DNA of 64,000 nt from NCBI RefSeq assembly GCF_000420745.1, contig NZ_ATVN01000012.1, positions 44,127-108,126 of the forward strand, in the 5' to 3' direction. A program made the position numbers and the translations under genes. The DNA comes from Pseudorhodobacter ferrugineus DSM 5888 (GTDB taxonomy: Bacteria; Pseudomonadota; Alphaproteobacteria; Rhodobacterales; Rhodobacteraceae). Positions 1 to 11,086 of the stretch are shown in pieces. Position 1 is the first letter of the stretch. Each line of letters opens with the position of its first letter. Below the pieces are notes generated by a model. It saw nothing but the letters and a program-made list of their open reading frames with translations, did no database searches and was not told where the DNA came from.

Positions 1-1
1 C

Positions 2-1246
2 AATGGCGATGATTTCACCGCCGAGGATGTGGCCCATAATCTGACCCGCTGGTGTGATGGCAATGTTGAAGGCAATTCAATGGCCGGGCGCATGGCATCC
101 TTGATGAATACCGAAACCAAGATGGCGGCCGAAGGTGCGATCACGGTTGTCGACAGCCATACCGTTGTCATCAAGCTCAGCGCTCCGGACATTTCGACCA
201 TTGTCAGCATGGCAGATTATCCGGCTGGTGTGGTGCACAAATCCTATGACAACGGGGATCCATCGGCGAACCCGATCGGGACTGGTCCCTATTTGCCGGA
301 AACAAACGAGGTTGGCGTTCGCCAGACCCTGACACGCAATGCAGACCATGTTTGGTGGGGCACCGAAGTGTATGGCGGCCCGTATCTGGACAAGATCGAC
401 TATATCGACCTTGGCACAGATCCGTCGGCAGCCGTCGCCGCAGCCGGTTCGGGCGAGATTGACGCGACCTATCAGACCACCGGCGATTTCGTCGATATTC
501 TGAGCGGGCTGGGCTGGACAGAAAGCCAAGCCGTGACGTCTTCGACGCTGGCAGTGCGGTTCAATCAGGACGCCGAGGAATACAAGGATGTGCGCGTGCG
601 CCGCGCCTTGTCGATGGCGGTGGACAACAGCATTGTGCTGGAGTTGGGGTATAACGACCGCGGTACGGTAGCGGAAAACCACCATGTCTGCCCTATCCAC
701 CCGGAATATGCCGAACTGCCCCCGCTCAAGGCCGATCCGGCGGGTGCGATGGCGCTGATCACCGAAGCCGGCATGGCCGATTTTGAATTTGAATTGCAGT
801 CGGTCGATGATGCCTGGCAAGCGGCGACCTGCGACGCGGTTGCAGCCCAGATCCGAGATGCAGGCATCAAGATCAAGCGCACTGTTCTGCCCGGCGCAAC
901 CTTTTGGAACGGCTGGACCAAGTATCCGTTTTCGGCAACAGAATGGAACATGCGGCCATTGGGTGTGCAAATCCTGTCGCTGGCCTACCGGACGGGCGAG
1001 GCATGGAACGAAGCCGCCTTCAGCAACGAAGAGTTCGATACGCTGCTGGCCAAGGCCAATTCCATTGCAGATGCCGACAAGCGTCGCGAAGTGATGAAGC
1101 GAATTCAGGAAATCATGCAAGAACAGGGTGTTCTGATCCAGCCGTTCTGGCGGTCGCTGTACCGTCACTATGATCCAAAGGTGAAGGGCGCCGAAATGCA
1201 CCCGACCTTTGAACATCACCATTACAAGTGGTGGATCGCGGCCTGA
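2..1246 (+). CDS. ABC transporter substrate-binding protein, SBP_bac_5 family (5' end outside window)
   Basis: Extracytoplasmic solute-binding protein of the oligopeptide/nickel (SBP_bac_5) class, which captures its ligand in the periplasm and delivers it to the permeases encoded next. The reading frame is already open at base 2, and its first visible residues (NGDDFTAEDVAHNL) are the usual family motif from the first third of the protein, so signal peptide and N-terminus lie upstream of the window. The visible 415 residues include the conserved stretch around VRVRRALSMAVDN and end at a normal C-terminus (YKWWIAA). Downstream are two permeases and a double ATPase in the same orientation, a complete importer operon. 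The substrate cannot be read from sequence; the family covers peptides, nickel, opines and oligosaccharides. Confidence 0.9.
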   Translation, partial: NGDDFTAEDVAHNLTRWCDGNVEGNSMAGRMASLMNTETKMAAEGAITVVDSHTVVIKLSAPDISTIVSMADYPAGVVHKSYDNGDPSANPIGTGPYLPETNEVGVRQTLTRNADHVWWGTEVYGGPYLDKIDYIDLGTDPSAAVAAAGSGEIDATYQTTGDFVDILSGLGWTESQAVTSSTLAVRFNQDAEEYKDVRVRRALSMAVDNSIVLELGYNDRGTVAENHHVCPIHPEYAELPPLKADPAGAMALITEAGMADFEFELQSVDDAWQAATCDAVAAQIRDAGIKIKRTVLPGATFWNGWTKYPFSATEWNMRPLGVQILSLAYRTGEAWNEAAFSNEEFDTLLAKANSIADADKRREVMKRIQEIMQEQGVLIQPFWRSLYRHYDPKVKGAEMHPTFEHHHYKWWIAA

Positions 1247-1261
1247 TTTTAAGGTCATGAA

Positions 1262-1292
1262 CGGGGGGGGCAAACCGGCCTCCTCGTTTTTT
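1262..1292 (+). terminator. Terminator-like hairpin between binding-protein and permease genes
   Basis: A C plus G-run at 1262-1269 can pair with CCTCCTCG at 1279-1286 (two G-U pairs), followed by six T residues at 1287-1292. It lies 16 bases behind the binding-protein stop codon, inside an operon. Such partial terminators commonly let the binding protein be made in excess over the permeases. Function here is inferred. Confidence 0.55.
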
Positions 1293-1378
1293 CTGTCGTT
1301 CCAATATGTGCAGCAAGGCGATAGCCCCGCAGCGCAACAGTCCAACAGCTCCTGCCCTGCGCAGGGGGAGGATGCCCC

Positions 1379-2461
1379 ATGGTAATGTTTCTTCTCCGAC
1401 GCTTTGGCATTATGGTTCTGACCGCCATTTGCCTGACGTTCATCGTTTTCTCGCTGACCAACCTGACGCCCAACCTTGAAAAGCTGGCGCGCTCTGAAGG
1501 GTCGGTGCGGATGAGCGACGAACAGGTAGAAAGCTGGTTGGACAATAACGGCTATACCCAGCCCTTGGTCGTGCGTTACGGCCAATGGCTGGGTGTTATG
1601 CCTGGTTGGACCAAGACGGTTGATGGTGAGCTCGCAGGCCGTTGTATCAGCGCCAGTACGCCTGCCGCCAGCGCCCCCAGCTTTTGCGGGGTCTTGCAAG
1701 GCGACTGGGGCACCTCGACTGTGTTCAAACGCCCTGTTTCCGAAATCTTGGGCCGCGCCTTGGGGGCCACAGGTTGGTTGATGCTGTGGGTCATGATTGT
1801 CATGGTGCCATCTGCGCTGGCCTTGGGCGTGCTGGCCGGCATGCGCGAAGGATCACGGACCGACCGCGTGCTGTCGACCGTGGCTATCGCCACAACCGCT
1901 ACGCCAGAATATGTATCAGGCGTTATCTTGATCGTGGTTTTTGCAAGCGCGACCGTGGGCATCTCGCCCGTTCTCGCCGAAATGGGTCTGATCGAAGGGC
2001 GCACCTTGTTCCAAGGCACTGCCACCAGCGCGATGGATAACATCACCTTTTGGAACTTTGGTCTGCCTGTCATTACCGTGGCAATGTACGGCATGGGCTA
2101 TATCGCCCGCATGACACGGGCCTCGATGACCGAGGTAATGACCGCCCAATACATCCGCACCGCGCGCCTGAAAGGCGTGCGCTTTCGCGAAGTGGTTATT
2201 CGCCACGCGCTGCGCAACGCATTGATCGCCCCCTTTACCGTGATAATGCTGCAGTTTCCCTGGCTTTTGAACGGCGTCGTCATCGTCGAAACCTTGTTCA
2301 ATTACAAAGGCTTTGGCTGGACGCTGGTCCAAGGTGCGGGCAACAACGACATCGAGCTGTTGTTGTCCTGTTCGGTCGTCGCTGTGATCGTGGTGCTTTT
2401 CACCCAGCTGATTTCCGACATCGGCTATGCTTTCCTTAACCCCCGCATCCGGATTTCCTGA
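1379..2461 (+). CDS. ABC transporter permease, DppB/OppB-like
   Basis: First inner-membrane permease of the importer, 360 residues. It begins with a hydrophobic helix (FLLRRFGIMVLTAICLTFIV) and has the large periplasmic loop after TM1 typical of DppB-type subunits (about residues 35-110), followed by further transmembrane helices. The ATPase-docking EAA loop is visible near residues 245-275 (YIRTARLKGVRFREVVIRHA, then LRNALIAP). The ATG is preceded by a strong Shine-Dalgarno (GGGGGAGGATG). The next permease starts 13 bases after its stop. Membership of the BPD_transp_1 family is clear; the substrate is not. Confidence 0.92.
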   Translation: MVMFLLRRFGIMVLTAICLTFIVFSLTNLTPNLEKLARSEGSVRMSDEQVESWLDNNGYTQPLVVRYGQWLGVMPGWTKTVDGELAGRCISASTPAASAPSFCGVLQGDWGTSTVFKRPVSEILGRALGATGWLMLWVMIVMVPSALALGVLAGMREGSRTDRVLSTVAIATTATPEYVSGVILIVVFASATVGISPVLAEMGLIEGRTLFQGTATSAMDNITFWNFGLPVITVAMYGMGYIARMTRASMTEVMTAQYIRTARLKGVRFREVVIRHALRNALIAPFTVIMLQFPWLLNGVVIVETLFNYKGFGWTLVQGAGNNDIELLLSCSVVAVIVVLFTQLISDIGYAFLNPRIRIS

Positions 2462-2474
2462 GGAGGATCACCAC

Positions 2475-3648
2475 ATGGAACCGATTGGCTGGGGCAGTAT
2501 TTTCGCCCGTATGTTTATCCAATTCTGGCCCGTCTGGGTCGCCCTGATCATCACCTATGCAGCGTCGATCCACTACCGCCGCCGCCTTGGCCTTTACGGC
2601 AAGCTGTTTGACAGCACTGTGGGGATGATTGGGTTTGGCATCGTGATGTTCTGGGTCTATACGGCATTCTTTGCCGATATCATCATCACGCATGACCCCC
2701 TGGGCCAATTGTCGGGCATGAAAAACAAACCACCAGGCACCCCTGCCCCTGATGGCAGCAGCTATGCCTTTTACCTGCTGGGTGGCGATAACCTTGCCCG
2801 CGATGTGTTCAGCCGTGTTGTGATGGGCGCACGCCGTGTGTTGGCGATTGCCCCTGCGGCCACGCTGTTCGCCTTTATGGTTGGCATCACCTTGGGCCTG
2901 CCTGCCGGCTATTTCGCAGGCAAACTGGATACGGGGCTATCGTTCCTGGCCAACCTCGTACTGGCGTTTCCGGTGATCTTGCTGTTCTATCTGCTGGTCA
3001 CGCCGGAAATCCGCGACACCGGTATTCCCGTGGTGCTGGCCGCGATCCTGTTCATCTTTCCGATCATCTTTATGGTTACGCTATTCCAAAGCCGGTTCTT
3101 TACCGATCCGAAACGCCGCAATATTTACGTCGGCATTACGCTGGTTATCGGCCTTTGGGCCTATTCCGGCCTTGCCTTTAACGCCGATCCTTTGGGCGTC
3201 TGGTCGATGGCACCGAACATGCTGAACGTCTTTGTCGCCGTGGTGTTTGTGAACGCGCCCACTGTGTTTCGTATTGTGCGCGGCATCGTGCTGGATCTGC
3301 GCTCTCGTGATTATGTCGCCGCAGGCCAAACGCGCGGCGAAGGGCCGTGGTACATCATGCTATGGGAAGAGCATGCGATGGGAAATCCTGCCCAACGCAC
3401 GCGGGCCACTAATTGTCGATTTCTGCCTGCGCATCGGCTACACCACCATCCTGCTCGGCACGCTCGGCTTCTTCGGCCTCGGCGTCAGCCCGGAATCCCC
3501 CGATTGGGGCTCGACCATCAACGATGGCCGCCGCCTTCTGTCGGTCTTCCCGCATCCCGCAGTCGTGCCCGCCATCGCATTGATGAGCCTCGTCCTGGGC
3601 CTCAACCTGCTCGCCGACGGCCTGCGCGAAGAAAGTATGAAAGACTGA
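2475..3648 (+). pseudogene. ABC transporter permease, DppC/OppC-like, frameshifted in the EAA loop
   Basis: Second permease of the importer. The start ATG at 2475 has an AGGAGG Shine-Dalgarno directly behind the first permease. The first frame encodes a normal DppC-like N-terminus (with an extra 60-residue region between early helices) up to GPWYIMLWE near 3368. It then runs into non-homologous sequence ending at 3752. The expected continuation (EILPNARGPLIVDF to the C-terminal LNLLADGLREESMKD) is in the next frame, ending at 3648. The two halves are separated by 16 extra bases (3369-3384) that nearly repeat the preceding 16 (13 of 16 identical). Removing them would restore one open frame of about 385 codons. 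As read, the last helices and the ATPase-coupling loop are lost. A sequencing or assembly error is possible. Confidence 0.8.
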
Positions 3649-3650
3649 TG

Positions 3651-3713
3651 CTTTCTTTTCGGCACAAATATCCTCGGGGGTCCGGGGGCAGACAGCCCCC
3701 GGCGCTCGGCCCC
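3651..3713 (+). repeat. Intercistronic GC-hairpin element, copy A
   Basis: Begins three bases after the dppC-like stop with CTTTCTTTTCGGCACAAATA, continues with a G-run and GTCCGG, and ends in a hairpin (GGGGGC-AGACA-GCCCCC). The same element in the other orientation lies at 27272-27327. Both copies sit directly downstream of one operon gene and upstream of the next. I infer a conserved Rhodobacteraceae intercistronic or processing element. Confidence 0.75.
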
Positions 3714-3738
3714 AAGCCCTCCGCCAAAGGAGAAGACC

Positions 3739-5826
3739 ATGACAAAACCTGACTGGGATTCATCCCAACCGATCCTTGAGATCACCAACCTCTCAATCTC
3801 GTTCTTCACGCGCTTGCGTGAAATCCCTGCTGTGATGGATTTTTCCTGCACAGTCATGGCAGGCGAGGCGATGGGCCTTGTCGGCGAAAGCGGTTGCGGC
3901 AAATCCACCGTGGCGCTGGCCGTCATGCGTGATTTGGGCAAGAACGGTAAAATCGTTGCAGGTTCGATCAAGTTCAAAGGCCGCGACCTGACCAATATGG
4001 GCGAGGAAGAGCTGCGCCAGCTGCGCGGCTCTGAAATCGCAATGATCTACCAAGAACCGATGGCAAGCCTTAACCCCGCCATGACCGTAGGCGCGCAATT
4101 GGCCGAAGTGCCGATGATCCACGAAAGCATGTCAAAAACCGATGCTTGGGCATTGGCACGCCAAATCGTGGCCGATGTGCGCCTGCCCGACCCCGACCGC
4201 ATTGTGAACGCCTATCCGCACCAATTGTCTGGCGGCCAGCAGCAGCGTATCGTTATTGCAATGGCGCTGATGTCCAAACCGGCCTTGCTGATCTTGGACG
4301 AACCCACCACCGCGCTGGACGTGACGGTTGAGGCGGGGATCGTCGATCTGGTCAAGGAATTGGGCAAGAAATACGGCACGTCGATGCTGTTTATCAGCCA
4401 TAACCTTGGGCTTGTGCTGGATGTTTGCGACCGTTTATGCGTGATGTATTCGGGCGAGGCGGTGGAAACCGGCAATGTTGGCGAAGTGTTCGACAAGATG
4501 CGCCACCCGTACACGCAGGCCTTGTTCCGCTCGATCCCCTTGCCCACGGCCGATAAAAACTCGCGCCCCTTGGTGGCGATCCCGGGGAACTTCCCGCTGC
4601 CGCATGAACGGCCCAAGGGGTGCAACTTTGGCCCGCGCTGCGATTATTTTGAGGCGGGGCGCTGTGATGCGGGCGATGTGCGCATGGGCGAGACAGGCGG
4701 CGACCGCCATCATTCGCGCTGTGTGAAATTTGCGGAAATTGACTGGGACGCGCCTTTGGCCGCGGTCAAGACATTTGAAAAAACGCCCGTAGGTGATGTC
4801 GTTTTGAAAATGGAAGACCTGCGGAAGTATTACGAGGTTTCGGGCGGGTCGCTGTTTGGTGGCGGCGCACAAAAGGTGGTCAAGGCCAATGAAACCCTGT
4901 CCTTTGAGGCGCGCGAAGGCGAAACCTTGGCGATTGTGGGCGAATCCGGTTGTGGCAAGTCCACCTTTGCCAAGGTGTTGATGGGATTGGAAACAGCCAC
5001 CAGCGGCAAGATTTTCCTGTATAATCAAGACATTCAGGACACCCCGATTGAGAAACGTGCGGTTGATACCGTGTCCTCGGTGCAGATGGTGTTCCAAAAC
5101 CCGTTTGATACGCTGAACCCGTCCATGACCGTGGGGCGTCAGATTATTCGGGCGTTAGAAATCTTTGGTGAGGGCAATTCCGATGCCGAACGCCACGCGC
5201 GCATGCTCGAGCTGATGGACCTTGTAAAGCTGCCGCGTGAATTCGCCGAACGTATGCCGCGCCAATTGTCGGGCGGTCAAAAGCAACGGGTGGGCATTGC
5301 GCGCGCCTTTGCGGGCGATGCGAAAATCGTGGTCGCGGATGAACCCGTGTCAGCGTTGGATGTGTCGGTGCAAGCGGCTGTCACCGATTTGCTGATGGAG
5401 ATTCAGCGCAAAAACCGCACGACTTTGCTGTTCATCAGCCATGACCTGTCGATCGTGCGCTACCTCGCCGATCGGGTGATGGTGATGTATCTGGGCCATG
5501 TGGTTGAAATGGGCACCACCGATCAGGTGTTCAGCCCGCCCTATCACCCCTATACCGAGGCGCTGCTGTCAGCCGTGCCGATTGCCGACACCAAGGTGAT
5601 CAAAAAGCGGATCGTGCTGGAAGGTGATATCCCGTCGGCGATGAACCCGCCCCCGGGCTGCCCGTTCCAAACACGCTGCCGCTGGAAATCGCAGGTGCCG
5701 AACGGGCTGTGCGATAAAGAAGTGCCGCCAGTCAAATATCTGGCAACGGGACATCAAATCAAATGCCATTTGTCGGATGAGATATTGGCAGAGATGGAAC
5801 CCGTTATCACCATGGCCGCCGAGTAA
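3739..5826 (+). CDS. ABC transporter ATP-binding protein, fused DppD-DppF type
   Basis: Cytoplasmic ATPase of the importer, 695 residues, containing two nucleotide-binding domains in one chain. Each half has its own Walker A (GESGCGKS, about residues 53-60 and 402-409) and ABC signature (LSGGQQQR and LSGGQKQR). Each is followed by the oligopeptide-transporter C-terminal extension with clustered cysteines (GCNFGPRCDYFEAGRC and GCPFQTRCRWKSQVPNGLC). The ATG is preceded by AAAGGAGAAGACC. It probably supplied both ATPase sites for the two permeases upstream; if the second permease is truly broken, the complex may not assemble. Confidence 0.93.
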   Translation: MTKPDWDSSQPILEITNLSISFFTRLREIPAVMDFSCTVMAGEAMGLVGESGCGKSTVALAVMRDLGKNGKIVAGSIKFKGRDLTNMGEEELRQLRGSEIAMIYQEPMASLNPAMTVGAQLAEVPMIHESMSKTDAWALARQIVADVRLPDPDRIVNAYPHQLSGGQQQRIVIAMALMSKPALLILDEPTTALDVTVEAGIVDLVKELGKKYGTSMLFISHNLGLVLDVCDRLCVMYSGEAVETGNVGEVFDKMRHPYTQALFRSIPLPTADKNSRPLVAIPGNFPLPHERPKGCNFGPRCDYFEAGRCDAGDVRMGETGGDRHHSRCVKFAEIDWDAPLAAVKTFEKTPVGDVVLKMEDLRKYYEVSGGSLFGGGAQKVVKANETLSFEAREGETLAIVGESGCGKSTFAKVLMGLETATSGKIFLYNQDIQDTPIEKRAVDTVSSVQMVFQNPFDTLNPSMTVGRQIIRALEIFGEGNSDAERHARMLELMDLVKLPREFAERMPRQLSGGQKQRVGIARAFAGDAKIVVADEPVSALDVSVQAAVTDLLMEIQRKNRTTLLFISHDLSIVRYLADRVMVMYLGHVVEMGTTDQVFSPPYHPYTEALLSAVPIADTKVIKKRIVLEGDIPSAMNPPPGCPFQTRCRWKSQVPNGLCDKEVPPVKYLATGHQIKCHLSDEILAEMEPVITMAAE

Positions 5827-5838
5827 AATCTGCGCATT

Positions 5839-5864
5839 AAAAAAGGGGCCAAATGGCCCCTTTG
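5839..5864. terminator. Bidirectional rho-independent terminator
   Basis: Hairpin AAAGGGGCC-AAAT-GGCCCCTTT with an A-run on one side and T-rich sequence on the other. It sits between the convergent ABC-transporter operon and der and can serve both. Confidence 0.8.
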
Positions 5865-5871
5865 ATATGTC

Positions 5872-7350
<1,479 letters not shown>

Positions 7351-7410
7351 CTTGGCCCCTCCGGGGGCTGAAGTCAGATCATCAAAGGCTGGCCATACAC
7401 GGGTTAGACG

Positions 7411-8793
7411 TCAACGGAAAGCGTGAAGTTGCCCGTTGCGCGAAACCACATACATTACACCCCCAGCCAAAGCGGGAGATGAGGCTGCACCGCCCGGTAG
7501 GGCGACCGAGCCCACCAGCGCCCCATCGGTCGGGTTGAAAAGGCGGATCACGCCATCTCCCGAAGCGACGGCAAGGCGACCGCCCGCAAGGACAGGGCCG
7601 TAATGGGCGGTGATTTCGGCGCGCTTGCGCTCCTTGACGGGAACAAAATAGGGCATGTCGACGGACCAGATCGCCTCGCCCGTGCTGGCATCAAGGCGGA
7701 CCAGCTTTGCCTCGTCCGAGACAAGAAAGACCGAGCCACCAACCGGCAGAACCGCGCTGTAGGCCGCCTCACGTCCCGACCAAAGAACCGACCCCGTGGC
7801 CGTTTCCAAAGCGCTGACACGACCTGATTGGTTGCCAACATAGGTGACGGCACCGTCAACCACCGGATCACCCGCGATATCGGTAACGCCTGTATAGCCT
7901 CGGCCCAAACGCTTGCCTGCAATGCTGGCTGACCAAACCGGCGAACCGTCCGCCTTGAGTGCTGCGACAACATCACCGCTGCCAAAGGGGAACAAAACCG
8001 TGGTGGCTGTGATAGCGGGGGCCGACGAGCCGACGATGCCGGTTGGTGATGGGGTGCCCGATGTTTGCCATTCAACCTTGCCATCCTTGGCATTGATCGC
8101 CCAAGCCGCAGCATCGCGCCCGACGACATAGACTATGCCACCATCAACCGTTGGCGTGCCCGCTGCGGGCGAGCCAAGTTTTTGGCGCCAGACGACTGTA
8201 CCGCTGGCAGGATTCATCGCGACGACTTCGCCGTGGCCGGTGGCGGCAAACAACAGGCCAGCGCCATAGGCAAGACCACCACCCGAAACCGCAGGCCCGT
8301 TGGCCGCGACAGCTGCGGCACTGGCGGACCAAAGTTTCACGCCTGCCGCAGATACGGCCGTGACGCCCGAGGCGGAATCCATTGTGAACACCCGACCATC
8401 GGCAACAATAGGGGCTGCGGTGATACGGTTTTTGCGGCTGTTGCCGCTGCCAATCGCCACCGACCAGACCCGCGCGGGGGCGCCAGACAGGCTGGCATTG
8501 GGCATTAGGTGTTGGGCGTTATCTGCACGGTGGGTCCAATCGGCATTGGCGCGCGCGGCGGGAATGCTGATCGGAACCGACTGGTTCACGACCTGACCAA
8601 AGCTGTCGGTGGGCGCGGGCTGGCCCTCTTCGCCGATGCTGGCATCCAAGGGCGCGCGGGCGTTAAACCGTTCGCCCTGCAAGATCAGTTCCTTTTCGCA
8701 GCCCGCGAGCAAGGCAAATCCGGCCAGAAGGCACAGGGATTTGACACCGTAAGATTTGGCCGTTTTGGCCCGCGTGTTAGAAAAAGAGGTCAT
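7411..8793 (-). CDS. bamB: Outer-membrane assembly lipoprotein BamB (PQQ-like beta-propeller)
   Basis: Component of the BAM machine that folds beta-barrel proteins into the outer membrane. The N-terminus is a lipoprotein signal (CLLAGFALLAGCEKE; the lipobox Cys becomes the lipidated residue). The rest is repeated beta-propeller blades with PQQ-like motifs, such as GRVFTMDSASGVTAVSA and GKVEWQTSG. I chose the ATG at 8791-8793 (MTSFSN) because an AAAGGG lies about ten bases upstream; a longer frame upstream has no good signal. Its place between the YfgM-like gene and der matches the enterobacterial yfgM-bamB-der arrangement and supports the assignment. Confidence 0.88.
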   Translation of the reverse strand: MTSFSNTRAKTAKSYGVKSLCLLAGFALLAGCEKELILQGERFNARAPLDASIGEEGQPAPTDSFGQVVNQSVPISIPAARANADWTHRADNAQHLMPNASLSGAPARVWSVAIGSGNSRKNRITAAPIVADGRVFTMDSASGVTAVSAAGVKLWSASAAAVAANGPAVSGGGLAYGAGLLFAATGHGEVVAMNPASGTVVWRQKLGSPAAGTPTVDGGIVYVVGRDAAAWAINAKDGKVEWQTSGTPSPTGIVGSSAPAITATTVLFPFGSGDVVAALKADGSPVWSASIAGKRLGRGYTGVTDIAGDPVVDGAVTYVGNQSGRVSALETATGSVLWSGREAAYSAVLPVGGSVFLVSDEAKLVRLDASTGEAIWSVDMPYFVPVKERKRAEITAHYGPVLAGGRLAVASGDGVIRLFNPTDGALVGSVALPGGAASSPALAGGVMYVVSRNGQLHAFR

Positions 8794-8901
8794 CTGTTGT
8801 CTGCCCTTTGTCCAGCGCCGGTTTCGCCGCATGTTCCAAACGTATGTTCTATATGGCGCGCCCCCAAAGCAAGCCCAGATTGTCGGGAGGCCTGCCTATC
8901 C

Positions 8902-9561
8902 TTAACCTTTTTCGGTTTCGCCGCCCAAAGCCTCGATCATTTGGGTTGCGCGCTGGCGCAAACCTGCGGGGGCCTCTTGGTCGGTCGAGAGCGCGCGCAG
9001 CTGGGTGATGGCTGCCGCGGTATCGCCAGCTTCGACCGAAAGGAAGGCCATCTGTTCCAGTGCCAAGGTGCGGAAGGCGCGGCCCGGAATGGCCAAGGGG
9101 TCAAGGGCTGCACGCCGTGCCGAGATGTCCATATCGGGGCCAGCCACGATGACACGGCGCAGCGCCGCCAAATCGCGGTAAATCTGTGGAACGCTTGCAT
9201 CGGCGGCTACCGCGTCAAGCGCTTTCAGTGTCCCCATCTTGTCGGCCGCCGGGTCCGAGGCCAGCAACAGTTTTTGAATTGCCAAACGGTCTGAATTACC
9301 ATCGGCAGCTGCAGCGGCCCCTTCCAAAGCGGTACGCCGCGCCTCGGAGCTATCGGCATCAAGCGCTGTCAGAATGCTGTCACCAAAGGCTTTTGCCTCG
9401 GTTGCGTCGGTCGCCTTTTGCCATTCGGTATAGGCAGCCCCCCCGACTATGCCAAAAACCAGCAAGATAGCGATCCAGCCGTATTTGCGAAACGTCGCAA
9501 ACAAGCGGTCACGGCGAACCTCTTCGGTAACCTCTTCGATGAAGCTTTCTGAGTTGCTCAC
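8902..9561 (-). CDS. YfgM-like membrane-anchored TPR protein
   Basis: A 219-residue protein with a short cytoplasmic N-terminus, one transmembrane helix (YGWIAILLVFGIVGGAAY, about residues 26-45) and a periplasmic alpha-helical domain of the TPR_21/YfgM class. YfgM is an ancillary partner of the Sec translocon and periplasmic chaperones in E. coli. The GTG at 9561 is preferred as start because GGAGG lies five bases upstream; a TTG four codons earlier overlaps that site. First gene of the block with bamB and der. Confidence 0.8.
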   Translation of the reverse strand: MSNSESFIEEVTEEVRRDRLFATFRKYGWIAILLVFGIVGGAAYTEWQKATDATEAKAFGDSILTALDADSSEARRTALEGAAAAADGNSDRLAIQKLLLASDPAADKMGTLKALDAVAADASVPQIYRDLAALRRVIVAGPDMDISARRAALDPLAIPGRAFRTLALEQMAFLSVEAGDTAAAITQLRALSTDQEAPAGLRQRATQMIEALGGETEKG

Positions 9562-9850
9562 GCCTGCCTCCAATTATTTAACCCTGTCTTACACGCAAGG
9601 CCAAGGGCTTGCCAAGCCCTGCCCCGCCTTTACACGGTCCTTCGCCTCGGTCTTCCTATGAATGTTCATGCATAAAGCCAAAGGAACAGGGGCGTGGCGA
9701 CCCAATTGCACAAAAGGGTGGTTGCCTTGCAGTGCCCAGCCAAAAAGTTTAATCTGCGCGAAAGAGTTATGCGTATAAACCTTATAACACCAATGCACCC
9801 TTGCGGCCTTTGTGGCGCAAAACCGGTAGCCCAACACAAAAGGCCAAACA

Positions 9851-11086
9851 ATGCGCATTTTCCCGATTATCACAGCCGCAATTGTCTGTGCTGCGTTGTT
9901 TTTACTGGTCTTTCAGCGTGAAAAACTGATGGCGTTTGCGGCTGGCGATGTGGCCGATGTGGCGGCGGTGCCAACCGTTGCAACAGGCGATGCAACGGAT
10001 GACACAGGCGAGCGTAAGGTATCGGTTTTGGCACAGCGCAGCACAGCCCAGCAAATTGACAGCGCGATTTTGGCACGCGGGCGCACTGAAGCGGCCCGTC
10101 AGGTGGATGTCAAATCCGAAACCTCTGGGCTTGTGGTGTCTGAACCCTTGCGGCGCGGCGCCTACGTGACCCAAGGGCAGGCCTTGTGCGTGCTGGATGA
10201 GGGCACCCGCCAAGCGCAGTTGAAAGAAGCAGAATCGCGGCTGATTGAGGCGAAAGGCCGCCTGCCCGAGGCGGAATCACGCTTGGTCGAGGCGCGGGCG
10301 CGACTGGTTGAGGCCGAGATCAATGGCACAGCGGCCATGAAACTTAACGAAGGCGGCTTTGCGTCGGAAACCCGCGTGGCGGGGGCCACTGCGGCGGTGG
10401 AAAGCGCGCGCGCGGGGGTGAATTCCGCAAGTTCGGGTGTATCGGCAGCAGCGGCAGGGATATGGTCTGCCGAAGCGGCTTTGGAACAAGCTACACGCGA
10501 CATAGAGCGGCTGACATTGACCGCACCGTTCGACGGGTTGTTGGAAACGGACACAGCCGAATTGGGCGCATTGCTACAACCCGGTGCGTCTTGCGCCACG
10601 GTGATCCAGTTAGACCCGATCAAACTGGTGGGATTTTTGGCCGAATCCGATGTAGATAAAGTGAGCGTGGGCGCGATGGCGCAGGCGCGGCTGGCATCGG
10701 GGGGCGAGACGGTTGGGCGCGTGACGTTCCTGTCGCGGTCTGCCGATCCGTTGACCCGCACCTTTCGGGTCGAAGTGACCGTTGGCAATGAAGGTTTGAA
10801 CATTCGGGACGGTCAAACCGCTGAATTGATGATTGGCACCGCGGGAAAACCCGCACATTTGCTGCCTGCCTCGGCGCTGACGCTGGATGACAATGGTCGC
10901 TTGGGCATTCGAGTGGTCAATGCCGAAATGCGCGCTGAATTTATGCCGGTGACCTTGCAGCGCGACACGGTGGACGGGGTCTGGCTGGAAGGCTTGCCCG
11001 AAACGGTGGATGTGATCGTGGTGGGCCAAGAATTTGTGATCGACGGTGTCGCCGTGACCCCGACCTATAAGGATGTGGGCCAATGA
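9851..11086 (+). CDS. RND efflux periplasmic adaptor (membrane fusion protein)
   Basis: Periplasmic adaptor that links the inner-membrane RND pump to an outer-membrane channel. The 411-residue protein has an N-terminal hydrophobic anchor (MRIFPIITAAIVCAALFLLV), a lipoyl/biotinyl-like half (VKSETSGLVVSEPLRRGAYV), an alpha-helical hairpin rich in heptad-like repeats (EAESRLIEAKGRLPEAESRL) and the second lipoyl half (LTLTAPFDGLLETDTAELGA). A beta-barrel domain completes the fold. The stop overlaps the pump gene start by four bases (ATGA). No outer-membrane factor gene and no local regulator is nearby. Confidence 0.92.
   Translation: MRIFPIITAAIVCAALFLLVFQREKLMAFAAGDVADVAAVPTVATGDATDDTGERKVSVLAQRSTAQQIDSAILARGRTEAARQVDVKSETSGLVVSEPLRRGAYVTQGQALCVLDEGTRQAQLKEAESRLIEAKGRLPEAESRLVEARARLVEAEINGTAAMKLNEGGFASETRVAGATAAVESARAGVNSASSGVSAAAAGIWSAEAALEQATRDIERLTLTAPFDGLLETDTAELGALLQPGASCATVIQLDPIKLVGFLAESDVDKVSVGAMAQARLASGGETVGRVTFLSRSADPLTRTFRVEVTVGNEGLNIRDGQTAELMIGTAGKPAHLLPASALTLDDNGRLGIRVVNAEMRAEFMPVTLQRDTVDGVWLEGLPETVDVIVVGQEFVIDGVAVTPTYKDVGQ

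Noticed and set aside
77..1699. 540-residue minus-strand open frame opposite the binding protein
   Set aside because: His/Gln/Arg-rich antisense shadow of a clearly coding plus-strand gene; no start signal or family resemblance. The same applies to long antisense frames at 18142-19221, 25655-26932, 27248-28594 and 44349-45914.
3353..3390. Programmed ribosomal frameshift in the DppC-like permease
   Set aside because: There is no slippery heptamer, and the offset is explained by 16 extra bases resembling the preceding 16; a simple insertion is more likely.
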